From a virus, in the IMG/VR virus record IMGVR_UViG_3300042565_001545, positions 1-37,093 of that record: a DNA stretch of 37,093 nucleotides; one strand, written 5' to 3'. Position numbers and translations under genes: made by a program. Under the pieces are notes generated by a model. That model was not told the DNA's origin. It searched no databases and saw nothing but the letters and a program-made list of their open reading frames with translations. Shown here piece by piece: positions 17,079 through 25,380 of this stretch. The stretch's first letter is position 1, and each line of letters begins with the position of its first letter.

Positions 17079-18224
17079 TCACGCAGTCTCTGACACGAAG
17101 CGACACAGGTACTTCGGCAGGAACTTGAAGTTGCCGTAGGTGCTGATGTAGTACAGGTATCCGACGTGCGGGATGCTGTACTCAGGACCCATGACACCGT
17201 AGATGTCATTGTGCAGGAAGAAGGCCTCTGTGTACTGTGGCAAGTACATGTAGGCTTCACCGGCGGGGATTGCATAGTCCATTGAGTAGACCATGCCGTC
17301 GACCATCAGAGTCTCGCCTGGGTAACCCAGGTCACCGTCCTTGAACGGCATGATCTGACGGTTGTTTTCACGGAACGAGTTCTTGAACTCGGTGAACATT
17401 TCGGAGGCCATTACGACCTGGCATGGAGCCCCAACCATTGACTGCCCGCCACGATGTAGCATGGCTGTCTGAGCGTAGCTCGTAGCCTCAATCGCGTTGG
17501 TTGCCCAGTCAGTTGCACCAGTGCCCCACGCTGTTGAGGCGTAGTTGACAACCAGCGGAGTCGTGCCGTCGTACTCGCTTGAGCCCTGACCGAACGGCCA
17601 GTCCTTGGCGAGTGATGCGTTTGGCTTGGTCGCCATGTTGGATGACCAGGTTCCGCCAAGGTTACCCAGCACGCAGGACTGACCCGCGTATGACCCGTCA
17701 GGCAGACCCACTCGATCAGCAGCACCACAAGTACCAGCAGCATAGCTCAGCGGGGTTTTAATCCCAGTGAAGTCATATGCGTTGGCGGCGACGTTGCCGT
17801 CTTTCCAGAACGAATGACACAAGCGTTCCTGAGTCGCCTGAGCGATCTCTTTAGACTTGCGTTCGTAGCGATTGGTGATCTGCTCCGGGGCACCTTGTGC
17901 CTGCAGGTACTCCTGCTCTGGCAGGAAGTCAGACCCACGGTATCCCTTGATACCGATGTAGTACTGAATATCGGTGTCCCAGTTCACGAACTCAATCGGC
18001 TGGTTGTCGACAGCAGGTAGGATCGTTGGCTGCTTGACGCGGGCGTTCCACACCTGGCTGTGAGACCGGGCATTGAACGTCAACGAACCCCACTTGCGGA
18101 GGTTGTAGAAGGTCAGGAAGTTTCGAACGGTGAGGTCCGAGATTCCCTTCCAATAGCGTGGGGCGAGGTCACGTACGCTGTTGATGTGACCCGATACCGT
18201 GGACGGCACAAGACTGTGAGCCAT
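17079..18224 (-). CDS. Major capsid protein
   Basis: The 381-residue protein has the length and place of a HK97-fold major capsid protein: it follows the scaffold gene by a few bases and is followed by a decoration-like gene. Features include an N-terminal helical part (SVRDLAPRYWKGISDL), a segment near residue 110 with AQGAPEQITNRYERK in the extended-loop region, and a C-terminal region with GPEYSIPHVGYLYYISTYG typical of the A-domain. The ATG at 18224 has GGAG about six bases upstream. Sequence is too diverged to identify a family, but the context is strong. Confidence 0.8.
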   Translation of the reverse strand: MAHSLVPSTVSGHINSVRDLAPRYWKGISDLTVRNFLTFYNLRKWGSLTFNARSHSQVWNARVKQPTILPAVDNQPIEFVNWDTDIQYYIGIKGYRGSDFLPEQEYLQAQGAPEQITNRYERKSKEIAQATQERLCHSFWKDGNVAANAYDFTGIKTPLSYAAGTCGAADRVGLPDGSYAGQSCVLGNLGGTWSSNMATKPNASLAKDWPFGQGSSEYDGTTPLVVNYASTAWGTGATDWATNAIEATSYAQTAMLHRGGQSMVGAPCQVVMASEMFTEFKNSFRENNRQIMPFKDGDLGYPGETLMVDGMVYSMDYAIPAGEAYMYLPQYTEAFFLHNDIYGVMGPEYSIPHVGYLYYISTYGNFKFLPKYLCRFVSETA

Positions 18225-18238
18225 GTTCTACTCCGGTG

Positions 18239-19294
18239 TTAGCGGCTCTGGATTCCCAAAGCCTGAAGTGACCCGAAGGTCGGAAACCCATCATTACCGA
18301 CAGGGATGCCGATACCACTGGGCGGGACTGAGTTGGTAAACACTGTGCCCGGTGCCGTAAAGCTAGGGTCAGTGACAGGACTTTGCTGAACCTGCTGCAC
18401 CCAAGACTGTTGAGGCTGCGGAGCAGGAGGGGCTTGAGTTGTCTGAAGGTAAGGCTGAACTACTGACAGAGCGTACTCGTGAATCTTGTTGTAATCGTAC
18501 CCTGCCCTGTCCGCCATATCCCAGGCTTGGGAGTAAAGCTTTCCGACAGGGGTATGCATCTGCTTGCCTGCAGCATCGACGGTAAACAGCTTGTCCTTGT
18601 TGGCATCGACGAACTGTTTATCCGGTCGCGGTAGGGTCTCAGCAACTTGGTTCCGGAGAGCCTGTGTCTCCTGTCGCAACTGCTGAAGTTCCTGCTGAAG
18701 CGGAGTCAGTCGGCTATCAATCGCCTGTTGGCCGTACTTCGAAATGAATGCTGTTGGGTCTGCCAGTTCAGCCTGACGGGCCTGTGCTTCAAGCATGGCT
18801 GTGTTAAGCTGTTGTGCTGCTGCTTGGGCAATCGGGTTTGATGCAACCCACTGCCCGTTGTTCATCGCCAACCACCCTTGCTGCTGAAACATCGTCGCAG
18901 CTTTGGATAGGTCAGCCTGGTTGACTGCTGGTGCCTGAGGAGCCGGAGGTTCGACCGCAGGTCTGGCCACTGGCTCAGGGTTAACTCGGTTCGCCAAGTC
19001 CTCGGCAGTTGAGTACAGAGCGTCAATCAACTCTCGCTCGGTTCTGAACTGTCCCGCAGGAACTTTGCCCGCCCGTTCAAGCTGAGTCAGATACGACTCT
19101 TGTGGCTGGACCGGAGGGGCTGGTTGTGCCTGAGGAGTAAAACCTTGCCCGCTCGGTGTTGCCACCGGAGCGGGAAGGCTGTTGGCTCCCCCAGACGGAG
19201 CGTTCGGTGTAAGGTTAGGTTGCTGACCCGTCTGGGCTTGAAGGTCAGCGAACGACGGCATTGCCGGGGTGACCGGCGAAAACGGTGTACTCAT
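18239..19294 (-). CDS. Scaffolding protein (351 aa)
   Basis: The product is Gln/Ala/Pro-rich, with a disordered N-terminal third and a predicted coiled coil around RLTPLQQELQQLRQETQAL (middle of the protein), then another Pro/Gln-rich tail, the usual make-up of capsid scaffolds that are removed during maturation. The start at 19294 follows AAGGA; an upstream in-frame start at 19360 has no clear site and would cross the promoter region. It is the first gene of the virion transcript. Confidence 0.75.
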   Translation of the reverse strand: MSTPFSPVTPAMPSFADLQAQTGQQPNLTPNAPSGGANSLPAPVATPSGQGFTPQAQPAPPVQPQESYLTQLERAGKVPAGQFRTERELIDALYSTAEDLANRVNPEPVARPAVEPPAPQAPAVNQADLSKAATMFQQQGWLAMNNGQWVASNPIAQAAAQQLNTAMLEAQARQAELADPTAFISKYGQQAIDSRLTPLQQELQQLRQETQALRNQVAETLPRPDKQFVDANKDKLFTVDAAGKQMHTPVGKLYSQAWDMADRAGYDYNKIHEYALSVVQPYLQTTQAPPAPQPQQSWVQQVQQSPVTDPSFTAPGTVFTNSVPPSGIGIPVGNDGFPTFGSLQALGIQSR

Positions 19295-19321
19295 GTAGGT
19301 TCCTTTTGTCTGGGGTGAGCA

Positions 19322-19378
19322 ATTCTCCCTTATGAGAATCGAAGTGGAGTGGACTTGCAATACTCTGTTGAGTATAAA
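19322..19378 (+). promoter_or_regulatory. Promoter with two dyads between divergent genes
   Basis: A plausible sigma-70-type promoter reads rightward: TGGACT at 19350-19355, 17-base spacer, TATAAA at 19373-19378. A perfect dyad ATACTC-TGTT-GAGTAT (19360-19375) overlaps the spacer and -10 box, and a second dyad ATTCTC-CTTTAT-like arms at 19322-19327 and 19334-19339 (loop CCTTAT) lies upstream. Both share the form AT-nCTC...GAGn-AT. This is the gap between the scaffold gene and the helix-turn-helix gene, so it looks like an operator. A leftward promoter for the virion genes is less clear. Confidence 0.45.
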
Positions 19379-19419
19379 ACTCTCACTTTAGGTTTCTTCG
19401 TTTCTTTCGGATTTCCCTG

Positions 19420-19659
19420 ATGAGTCTCAACCCAGACGAGATGAACCAGTACTTGTCGGCCAAAGAGGTCGTCGCCCTCCTGTCCGGCATAGGCATTGAA
19501 GTAACCGATGATACAGTCCGGTTGTGGATTACCCGCGGCCTGAAAAACAGAAACGCCCCGGCAAGCCATCACTGGCTCCGGGGCGTTCGCATTGGGGGTA
19601 GATTGTACGTCGTACGGGAAGAACTGATTAAGTGGATCCCTCTGATACAACAGGGCTAA
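19420..19659 (+). CDS. Small winged-helix protein, DUF1580-like (79 aa)
   Basis: The protein reads YLSAKEVVALL (about residues 11-21), then DDTVRLWITRGL and a basic loop, then VRIGGRLYVVREELIKWI at the C-terminus. This is the helix-turn-helix plus wing layout of MerR/excisionase-type and DUF1580 proteins. DUF1580 is strongly associated with planctomycetes. Such proteins act as recombination directionality factors or repressors. Its stop overlaps the stop of the convergent recombinase gene, which suits an excisionase-like partner, and two dyads lie in its upstream region. Either role remains unproved. Confidence 0.75.
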   Translation: MSLNPDEMNQYLSAKEVVALLSGIGIEVTDDTVRLWITRGLKNRNAPASHHWLRGVRIGGRLYVVREELIKWIPLIQQG

Positions 19660-21209
19660 CGTAGTACCTCCATCAATCTAACCGCTTCTTCCGGATTGCG
19701 GCACGTTGCCGCCATCGCTGTCAAACCTTTCTTGTCGTGCAGTCGTCCCCGGATTGGTTTGGCAACCCGGATCCACTCCTCCATTCGGGGGAAGACGTGT
19801 GCAATCGTATCGACGTTCAACGGGTACATCACCAACGTGCCCTTACCGTACTTCTTCAGCACGTCGAGCAGTCGGTCGCGTTTCTCGCTGAACTCCACTG
19901 CCTGCATCTTCTTCACCTTGGCTTGGTACATCGCCAGAGTGTCGCCCGTCTCGCCGGTCAAGCTTGGGAACCCTTTACGCTTCAGCCACTGGTTAGAGAT
20001 GACACGACATGCGGTACGTCGATCTCGATACTGCTTGGCTGTGAGTACCAGGTGAATGTGCATTGAGAATCGTTCAGCCTTGGAGAAGAACTGGTTGAAG
20101 CAGAAGTGCTTCTGCCCCGCTCGGTCTTTGCACTCTCCCAACATCTTTGGTGCTCTCGCAGCCTGTGCCGCAGGGTTGACTCCCAACGCAACCATCAGCC
20201 CCTGCTTGGTCGATCGGCTGATCTCCTGAGACTCTACTTCAGCCAGCAGACTCAACAGACTTACCACGGTCTTACCAAACGGGGTGTCGGTCTTGATGCC
20301 TCCTTCGACTGTCATGAGGTATGACCCTTTGGCGTGGATCGCCTCGGTCATGCGTGCCATGTCGAGCATCGATCTGAAGATGCGGTCGGGCCTCCACGCT
20401 ACAACGATGTCGCCTGCCTTGAGGTCGTCCAACATCTTTGCCCCGGCCTTACGCTTTGACAGGCTGGTCTTGAACGCACTGGCACCCTCATCCTCGTACC
20501 AGACGATCTCGGATTCCTTCATGTCTTGCGGGAGTTGCTTGAGGATACACAGACGTTGCTGCTCGACCGTCTGATCCTTGGTCGAACATCGGATGTAGGC
20601 TCTCACCTTACCAGTGAATCTGAACTTGCTTCTCTCGCGGTCAGCCGCGATAGCTTGCATCACTGAGCCGATGTCTTTACTCGTCGGGTTCTCGATAGGT
20701 GCATGAACTACTGGTGCAGCCTTTGGCTCTTTCGGCTTATCCTTGCTGAGCATCCGTGCCTCACGCACACGGGCGGAAGTGAGGTCTGACTTCAGTTCCG
20801 CCACCACTGCGAAGATGCGAAGCATGGCCCTACCGTTAGCTGTGTTGGTCGACAGCATCGGATAGTCTGTGAAGACAACAGAGATTCCGTTGTCGACCCA
20901 GTACTCCATGGTCGTAACCATGTCTGACATCTTGCGGAACAGGCGATGGGTTGCTGTCGCGATGACAGTATCGCCAGGCTTCAGTACAGCCATCAAGGCC
21001 TGCCCGCCGGGGCGTTGTGACAACTTCTTCGTGTAGGCAGACTTGCCCCCGTCAATGAACACCCCGGTCAGCCCACAGTTGGTCGCCAAGCCGGGGAGCA
21101 ATAAGTTGTTCTTGGCGTACGTCAGACCTGACGTGCATTGGTTGTCGATGGAGAACCCGGAGTGGAACTGCTCGAAGGTTGAAACTCGGGCGTAGATGTA
21201 TGCTGACAC
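19656..21209 (-). CDS. Serine recombinase with two complete catalytic domains
   Basis: Serine recombinases cut and rejoin DNA using a serine nucleophile. This protein has two such domains in one chain. Domain 1 (about 1-150): YARVST with Ser10, Arg67, the HRLFR motif at 89-92, and the NGRAMLRIFAVVAE helix near 126. Domain 2 (about 200-340): YIRCSTKDQ with Ser209, Arg253, DRIFR at 276-279, and FGKTVVSLLSLLAE near 311. Both copies keep the nucleophile and the core arginines. The remaining 180 residues are basic and have no zinc-ribbon signature I can confirm. The GTG at 21209 has AGGAG upstream and overlaps the methyltransferase end by 88 bases; a TTG further upstream (21242) is less likely. 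It could be integrase, invertase or resolvase. Confidence 0.9.
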   Translation of the reverse strand: MSAYIYARVSTFEQFHSGFSIDNQCTSGLTYAKNNLLLPGLATNCGLTGVFIDGGKSAYTKKLSQRPGGQALMAVLKPGDTVIATATHRLFRKMSDMVTTMEYWVDNGISVVFTDYPMLSTNTANGRAMLRIFAVVAELKSDLTSARVREARMLSKDKPKEPKAAPVVHAPIENPTSKDIGSVMQAIAADRERSKFRFTGKVRAYIRCSTKDQTVEQQRLCILKQLPQDMKESEIVWYEDEGASAFKTSLSKRKAGAKMLDDLKAGDIVVAWRPDRIFRSMLDMARMTEAIHAKGSYLMTVEGGIKTDTPFGKTVVSLLSLLAEVESQEISRSTKQGLMVALGVNPAAQAARAPKMLGECKDRAGQKHFCFNQFFSKAERFSMHIHLVLTAKQYRDRRTACRVISNQWLKRKGFPSLTGETGDTLAMYQAKVKKMQAVEFSEKRDRLLDVLKKYGKGTLVMYPLNVDTIAHVFPRMEEWIRVAKPIRGRLHDKKGLTAMAATCRNPEEAVRLMEVLR

Positions 21210-22054
21210 TTGTGCTTCTCCTGAATGCGTTTGCAGATCCAACGTATGACTGGTACAGCCATACTGTTTCCTATCGCCTTGTATCTTGGCCCATCTTTGG
21301 CAGGTTTGCTACGGTGGTTTACCAAAGTCCAGTTATCGGGAAAACCTTGGAGCCGTTCACACTCGATGGGTGTAAGCCATCGAGGTGAGCCGTCGTACAC
21401 TACTGCGTGGCCTTCTTCTGCACTGTAGTTGTCGCGAGCGTTTCCAGTACGAGTCGTAACTGTTCCGACAATTTCCCCGCTCTCGATCTGTTTTTTCTCT
21501 CCCTTCGTAGTATCCCCTCGCAGGCAGTTGGGCTCAAAAAGAACTTCTGCGGCACTGGCCCAGTCTCCAAGACATCCAACAATGAAGACTCTACGGCGTC
21601 GTTGGGGTACTCCAAAGTACTGAGCGTCAAGAACTCGGTAAGCGACCCCATACCCGAGTTCGACCATCGCCCCGAGGATGGAACCAAAGTCCCGTCCTCC
21701 TGCCGATGACAAGACACCTGGGACGTTTTCCCACATGAACCACTTGGGTCTAAACTTTTGCAGAATTCGGCAGTAGACAAGGGCGAGGTTGCCTCGTTCG
21801 TCTTGCAGTCCTCCACGCAAACCCGCGATTGAAAAAGACTGGCAAGGTGTACCTCCAGCCAGGATGTCAAATTCAGGCACGTTCCACTCATCGAAGTTTT
21901 CCATGTTTCCAAAGTTAGGAACGTGTGAGAACCGTTCAGCCAGTACTGAGCAAGGTAGTGGCTCAATCTCGCTGAACCCTACTGCCTCCCAACCAAGGTT
22001 GGCTGTAGCGACAGAGACTGCCTCTATGCCTGAGCATACGCTGAGGAACTTCAT
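21122..22054 (-). CDS. C5 cytosine DNA methyltransferase
   Basis: Transfers methyl groups from S-adenosylmethionine to cytosine C5. Visible motifs in order: I (FLSVCSGIEAV, residues 3-13), IV (GGTPCQSFS with catalytic Cys71), VI (WENVPG, near 109), VIII (QRRRRVF, 151-157), the short recognition region with VTTRTGNARDN, IX (ECERLQGFPDNW) and X (YKAIGNSMAVPV). The 310-residue length is normal for a single-domain enzyme. No restriction endonuclease is adjacent, so it probably protects phage DNA or marks it. The ATG at 22054 has GAGGGT upstream. About 29 residues at the C-terminus after the last conserved motif overlap the recombinase start. Confidence 0.95.
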   Translation of the reverse strand: MKFLSVCSGIEAVSVATANLGWEAVGFSEIEPLPCSVLAERFSHVPNFGNMENFDEWNVPEFDILAGGTPCQSFSIAGLRGGLQDERGNLALVYCRILQKFRPKWFMWENVPGVLSSAGGRDFGSILGAMVELGYGVAYRVLDAQYFGVPQRRRRVFIVGCLGDWASAAEVLFEPNCLRGDTTKGEKKQIESGEIVGTVTTRTGNARDNYSAEEGHAVVYDGSPRWLTPIECERLQGFPDNWTLVNHRSKPAKDGPRYKAIGNSMAVPVIRWICKRIQEKHKCQHTSTPEFQPSSSSTPGSPSTTNARQV

Positions 22055-22056
22055 CG

Positions 22057-22272
22057 TCAATACCCTCGTATGATCTTTATCAGTTCGTCTCTGGTGAGCA
22101 GGTTCTTGTCGGCCAAAGCATCAACCAGCCTCGCAAGTAAGAGACGGGTGAGCTTGACTTCCTCGGATACTCTCTCAAGTTCTCCTTCGATCAATCCCCA
22201 CTGATCGCCGGTGTACCTTTCAACGAGATCGGTTACTTCCTCCCGGTCGTCATCAATCCGTAAATCAGCCAT
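22057..22272 (-). CDS. Small acidic helical protein (71 aa)
   Basis: The product starts MADLRIDDDREEVTDLVERY and is nearly all helical, with a C-terminal half like LTRLLLARLVDALADKN. The ATG at 22272 has GGAGG five bases upstream. It lies directly before the methyltransferase gene, with no gap. No family is recognised. Confidence 0.6.
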   Translation of the reverse strand: MADLRIDDDREEVTDLVERYTGDQWGLIEGELERVSEEVKLTRLLLARLVDALADKNLLTRDELIKIIRGY

Positions 22273-22273
22273 G

Positions 22274-22471
22274 TCAACCTCCACTCAACAACTCAGTTAA
22301 ACTTTTGAACATCCCCGGCACCTTCAGCCCGGCATCACTCCGTACGACTTGACCAACGAGGTCTGCCTGCTCACACCAGACGATCTGTAAGCCGGGGCCA
22401 ATGTCGTCCCAGATGAACTGCACGTTGGCTGGCTTGTTGTTGACGAAGCAGAAGGTCACGCTAGTAGTCAC
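22274..22471 (-). CDS. Small hypothetical protein (65 aa)
   Basis: A beta-type short protein (MTTSVTFCFVNNKPANVQFI...) with a hydrophobic C-terminus (GMFKSLTELLSGG). A GTG start at 22471 overlaps the previous gene; a second GTG at 22459 is possible. No ribosome site is obvious, so translation may be coupled to the upstream gene. No family is recognised. Confidence 0.5.
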   Translation of the reverse strand: MTTSVTFCFVNNKPANVQFIWDDIGPGLQIVWCEQADLVGQVVRSDAGLKVPGMFKSLTELLSGG

Positions 22472-22679
22472 GAGCGTTGATCCTCAAATGCTTCATCATC
22501 TGGTCGCCCCACACACGTCTCTGGTGAGGCAGGTTGTGGAACTCAATCGTGTGGCGGCGTTTCCGATCCAACTCACGACGGCACTCCCCACAAATGTTTG
22601 ACAGCCCGTCGCTGCTCCGCCTGAGGAGGCCGAACTCCTTCAACTCTTTCTCTTCCAGGCATTTCTTGCACGTCTTCAC
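22461..22679 (-). CDS. Small zinc-finger protein (72 aa)
   Basis: Two Cys pairs appear: CKKC near residue 5 and CGEC near residue 30, with the spacing KELKEFGLLRRSSDGLSNI between them, then a basic helix (RRELDRKRRHT). This resembles the zinc-binding half of recombination endonuclease VII-type or HNH-related small phage proteins, but the catalytic His/Asn is not evident. The GTG at 22679 overlaps the stop of the upstream gene by three bases and follows GGAGGAG. The nuclease idea is weak. Confidence 0.6.
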   Translation of the reverse strand: MKTCKKCLEEKELKEFGLLRRSSDGLSNICGECRRELDRKRRHTIEFHNLPHQRRVWGDQMMKHLRINARDY

Positions 22680-22864
22680 GACAACTCCTCCGGCCAACCC
22701 ATGCATCGAAGACGGTAGGCCACCGACATTCGGTGATAGCCATACGGGTCGGGATCCTTCCTCAGGTCAAGGGTGATAGTCCCTTGGACAACACTCTCCT
22801 CTTTCGAAGGGGGGAGAGGCGTCTGCCTTTCGAGGTTTTGAATACACCGTAAGATGTTTGTCAC
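22676..22864 (-). CDS. Small hypothetical protein (62 aa)
   Basis: This 62-residue ORF (MTNILRCIQNLERQ...) begins with GTG at 22864, with AGGAG in the last codons of the primase-polymerase gene, and ends overlapping the zinc-finger gene. A charged helix is followed by DPDPYGYHRMSVAYRL. No family is recognised. The coupling and ribosome site support translation. Confidence 0.55.
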   Translation of the reverse strand: MTNILRCIQNLERQTPLPPSKEESVVQGTITLDLRKDPDPYGYHRMSVAYRLRCMGWPEELS

Positions 22865-22865
22865 A

Positions 22866-25112
22866 TTACTCTCCTATCAATTCCAGAAACTTAAACCGTT
22901 CGGCGTTCTTGCCTTCAGGTACTCCGACAGATGCTACATGTCCTTCCCGGGTAAACAAGTCAACTTCCATTTGCCCATCGTTTTTCCTGATACCGAGAGT
23001 GTTGTAATAATCGCGGAGTGTCCAGGTCTCCCCAGCCGATCGCTCGACTCTGCGTTTCCGTTCTGCCACGAACTTGACAAGCTTCTTCGGAACACTCTCC
23101 GACTTGTCAAGCATATGTCCTCCCGAGATCGCTGCGAAGGCTGCTTCGACCAGAGGCTCGAGGTACTTTTGCTTGTGAGCCCAGAGGTACTCCTGCAAGT
23201 CAATAGCTCGTTGCATAACCCCCTTCGGAATGAAGCCATGGTCTTGTTGAGCAATGTTCCAGTGATACCAGAACTCTCTGTCGATCGCGCAGTCAAGCAT
23301 CCACAGCACGTTGGCGAACCTCAGTGCCTGCTCAGCATGCCGCACAATGTCTGACCGAAACGGATGCTCGTCGTCTGGCCACTGAGCCTCCACCTGATCC
23401 GACCGCTTGAGAGCAGCATACTCTTCCCACAGGACCCTTGCCTCTTCATCGAGGGTGTTGATGAGTGGCTTCGTAACGACGTTTCGGCCTGCCAACATGT
23501 CCTCCATTGGCACCATGCCGAGATTGGCCTTGACCTCCTGCAAACGACCAAGCACTTCGTACCACAGTTCCATGAATGCGGCATGCTCGGCCAATGCCTC
23601 GGGCCTGGACTTCTTTGGTATTTTGCCTACAGGGTACACGATGATGCGTTGGCCGAGACCGTCGACAAGGTCGTTCTGAGGCAGCAGGTTCAGGTTGTTT
23701 CTCTGGATCGCTGCCGACACGACAAGGTGTGGTCTCTCGATCCAGCATGCCCCCTTCTGCCGTTGCACCCTCGTCCTGTCTCCCGACCAGGCTCGATGGT
23801 ACAAGCTGTTGTCCGACTGTCCAGGCTGAGAGTTGTACCGGCCAAGCATCTTGGAGAAGTCTCTTCCCTCACTGAACTCCAACATGACTCCTCGAGGGAT
23901 CCGGGCGAGGCTCGATGTGAGGGCCTCTGGAGTCGCGTCTGTCATCACATAGTCTGAGGATGCGAAGGGGGCGTTGACCGCCATGAGGGTCCTACTCTTA
24001 CCTGACCCTGACCCACCAACTCCAAATGAGTATATCTGATTGCCTGTCACTGGGTGGTTCGGACTGACCCGCGACATGCATGCTGTGCCCAGTGCTGCGG
24101 CTGCTGCAGAGACGATGGACATGAGCCAAAGGTTGCGTGGCATCTGCGAACCTCGGGCACTCAGCGAGGCCTTCTGTATCACCGGGTGGAAGATGTGATC
24201 CGGGATGTCTGCAAGAGGATCCTTGTGTTCCTCCCGGTACTTCTCGAAGATGACCTCTGACAAGTCGTTGACCTTGTCCATCGAGATCGTGGCTTGCATC
24301 TCCTTCACCGGATCGCTAGGGCGTTGCAGACCTTTGAACAGGTTCTTCAGTTCCACTTCGCCGCGGCCCGGCTCGTCATAGGATCCGGAGCGTTGGGACA
24401 CCATCCGGGTCATGTCTACAGCCAGGTCTTTCGGCAGCATCCAGTCGCAGTACATGCTCTTACTGAAACTGAGCAGGTAGTCATGCCGACCACCATCGGC
24501 AGGCATGTACCCATCATCGTCCGCAATGAGGTCGTGGGTTCTTCCACCGTCCGCCGACTTCTTCACGTTGAGGAGGAAGTGGTCAACCACGTTCTGTGGA
24601 AGCTCAGCCGGGGCAATCTCCCAAGGAGCACAGCCCGGAACCCACTCGTAGTGTTCACCAGTGTCTGGGTGGACTGAGGGAGGGCATACCGAGAAGAACG
24701 AACTGGTTGCCGACCCGAGTCGGCACTCCAGCTTATTGACCGTCTTGGGGTTGGGTCCAAGGTGGGAAAGCCGGGGATCCCATTTGAAGATCCGGTGGAG
24801 CCCTCTCCGGGAGCGGTAAGACAGGGTCCTGACCCCGTTCGCCTTCATCAAAGCTTCGATGTCGATGTACGCCTCGGGGGTGTCTGGCTCGATATCGAGA
24901 ACGCCAGAGGTTGGGCCGAATACCATCCCCAGGTTGAACAGGCCTGCAGGGAGACCTTGAACCAACTGCTGGATGTTGTTGGTGGCCGTCTCGTTCCAGG
25001 ATTTGTGCTTCGGGGACTTGGTGCGAAACGTGGCGTGCGTAACTCGAATGCCGTGCTGGCACAAGTATGCAGCCGTACTGATGCAATCTAAACGAAAGCG
25101 TTCTGGGTCCAT
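22866..25112 (-). CDS. Primase-polymerase with C-terminal DUF3987-like ATPase (748 aa)
   Basis: The replication protein combines a PrimPol-type N-terminus with a helicase-like C-terminus. Residues 10-40 (CISTAAYLCQHGIRVTH...KSPKHKSW) match the family opening. VLDIEP at 71-76 gives the catalytic acidic pair, SRRGLH at 101-106 the second motif, and CPPSVHPDTGEHYEW near 143 the third. A bridge with DGGRHDYLLSF follows (about 206-216). The ATPase has Walker A VGGSGSGKSR at 365-374 and a following region typical of DUF3987 proteins. I start at Met 25112 because a strong terminator-like hairpin (25145-25187) lies in the extension to 25274 and because the family motif starts here. The extension is the main alternative. 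Confidence 0.8.
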   Translation of the reverse strand: MDPERFRLDCISTAAYLCQHGIRVTHATFRTKSPKHKSWNETATNNIQQLVQGLPAGLFNLGMVFGPTSGVLDIEPDTPEAYIDIEALMKANGVRTLSYRSRRGLHRIFKWDPRLSHLGPNPKTVNKLECRLGSATSSFFSVCPPSVHPDTGEHYEWVPGCAPWEIAPAELPQNVVDHFLLNVKKSADGGRTHDLIADDDGYMPADGGRHDYLLSFSKSMYCDWMLPKDLAVDMTRMVSQRSGSYDEPGRGEVELKNLFKGLQRPSDPVKEMQATISMDKVNDLSEVIFEKYREEHKDPLADIPDHIFHPVIQKASLSARGSQMPRNLWLMSIVSAAAAALGTACMSRVSPNHPVTGNQIYSFGVGGSGSGKSRTLMAVNAPFASSDYVMTDATPEALTSSLARIPRGVMLEFSEGRDFSKMLGRYNSQPGQSDNSLYHRAWSGDRTRVQRQKGACWIERPHLVVSAAIQRNNLNLLPQNDLVDGLGQRIIVYPVGKIPKKSRPEALAEHAAFMELWYEVLGRLQEVKANLGMVPMEDMLAGRNVVTKPLINTLDEEARVLWEEYAALKRSDQVEAQWPDDEHPFRSDIVRHAEQALRFANVLWMLDCAIDREFWYHWNIAQQDHGFIPKGVMQRAIDLQEYLWAHKQKYLEPLVEAAFAAISGGHMLDKSESVPKKLVKFVAERKRRVERSAGETWTLRDYYNTLGIRKNDGQMEVDLFTREGHVASVGVPEGKNAERFKFLELIGE

Positions 25113-25144
25113 GCCATCATCGATCTGTCTGGGGGATAACAAAG

Positions 25145-25187
25145 AAAAACCCTCCCGATCGAGTGGCAGTTCGAAGGGGAGGGTTTT
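25145..25187 (-). terminator. Strong hairpin with U tract: attenuator or terminator upstream of the primase-polymerase
   Basis: Arms 25146-25156 and 25177-25187 form an 11-bp stem (AAAACCCTCCC with its complement). On the minus strand the second arm is followed by more T residues (TTTTT then CTTT). The loop is about 20 bases with a small internal TCGA pairing. It lies between the probable leftward promoter near 25380 and the chosen start of the primase-polymerase, so it would attenuate the replication transcript unless antitermination occurs. If translation starts farther upstream, it lies inside coding sequence. Confidence 0.65.
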
Positions 25188-25330
25188 GTGCCGGGCGTAG
25201 CCCAACATGTTTCTGGTTAACGACTGCCACATCGTTTGCGGAATCTTTGCAGCAGTCCGGAGGTCTGTCAACACCCCAATCTAATTTTGTCTTTTGCGGG
25301 AGCCGTCCGCGGCTCCTCCGCCCAAATCGG

Positions 25331-25348
25331 GGTTTTACCTGGTTTTAC
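25331..25348. repeat. Direct repeat GGTTTTAC, two copies spaced 10 bp
   Basis: GGTTTTAC occurs at 25331-25338 and 25341-25348, an exact 10-bp period. The second copy runs into the 22-bp palindrome. A related CAGGTTTTACA follows at 25423. The spacing matches one helical turn, so bound proteins would lie on the same face of DNA. Confidence 0.6.
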
Positions 25349-25367
25349 AGGCCGTATACGGCCTGTA
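25346..25367. repeat. 22-bp perfect palindrome in the intergenic region
   Basis: The 22 bases from 25346 to 25367 are identical on both strands, centred on GTATAC. It lies just downstream of the predicted leftward TATAAT box, the standard place for a repressor site. A dimeric DNA-binding protein or an initiator could bind here. Confidence 0.8.
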
Positions 25368-25380
25368 ATGGTATATTAAG

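Noticed and set aside
19330-19650. A 106-residue minus-strand frame opposite the winged-helix gene
   Set aside because: It is the antisense shadow of a well-supported plus-strand gene and would block the promoter region.
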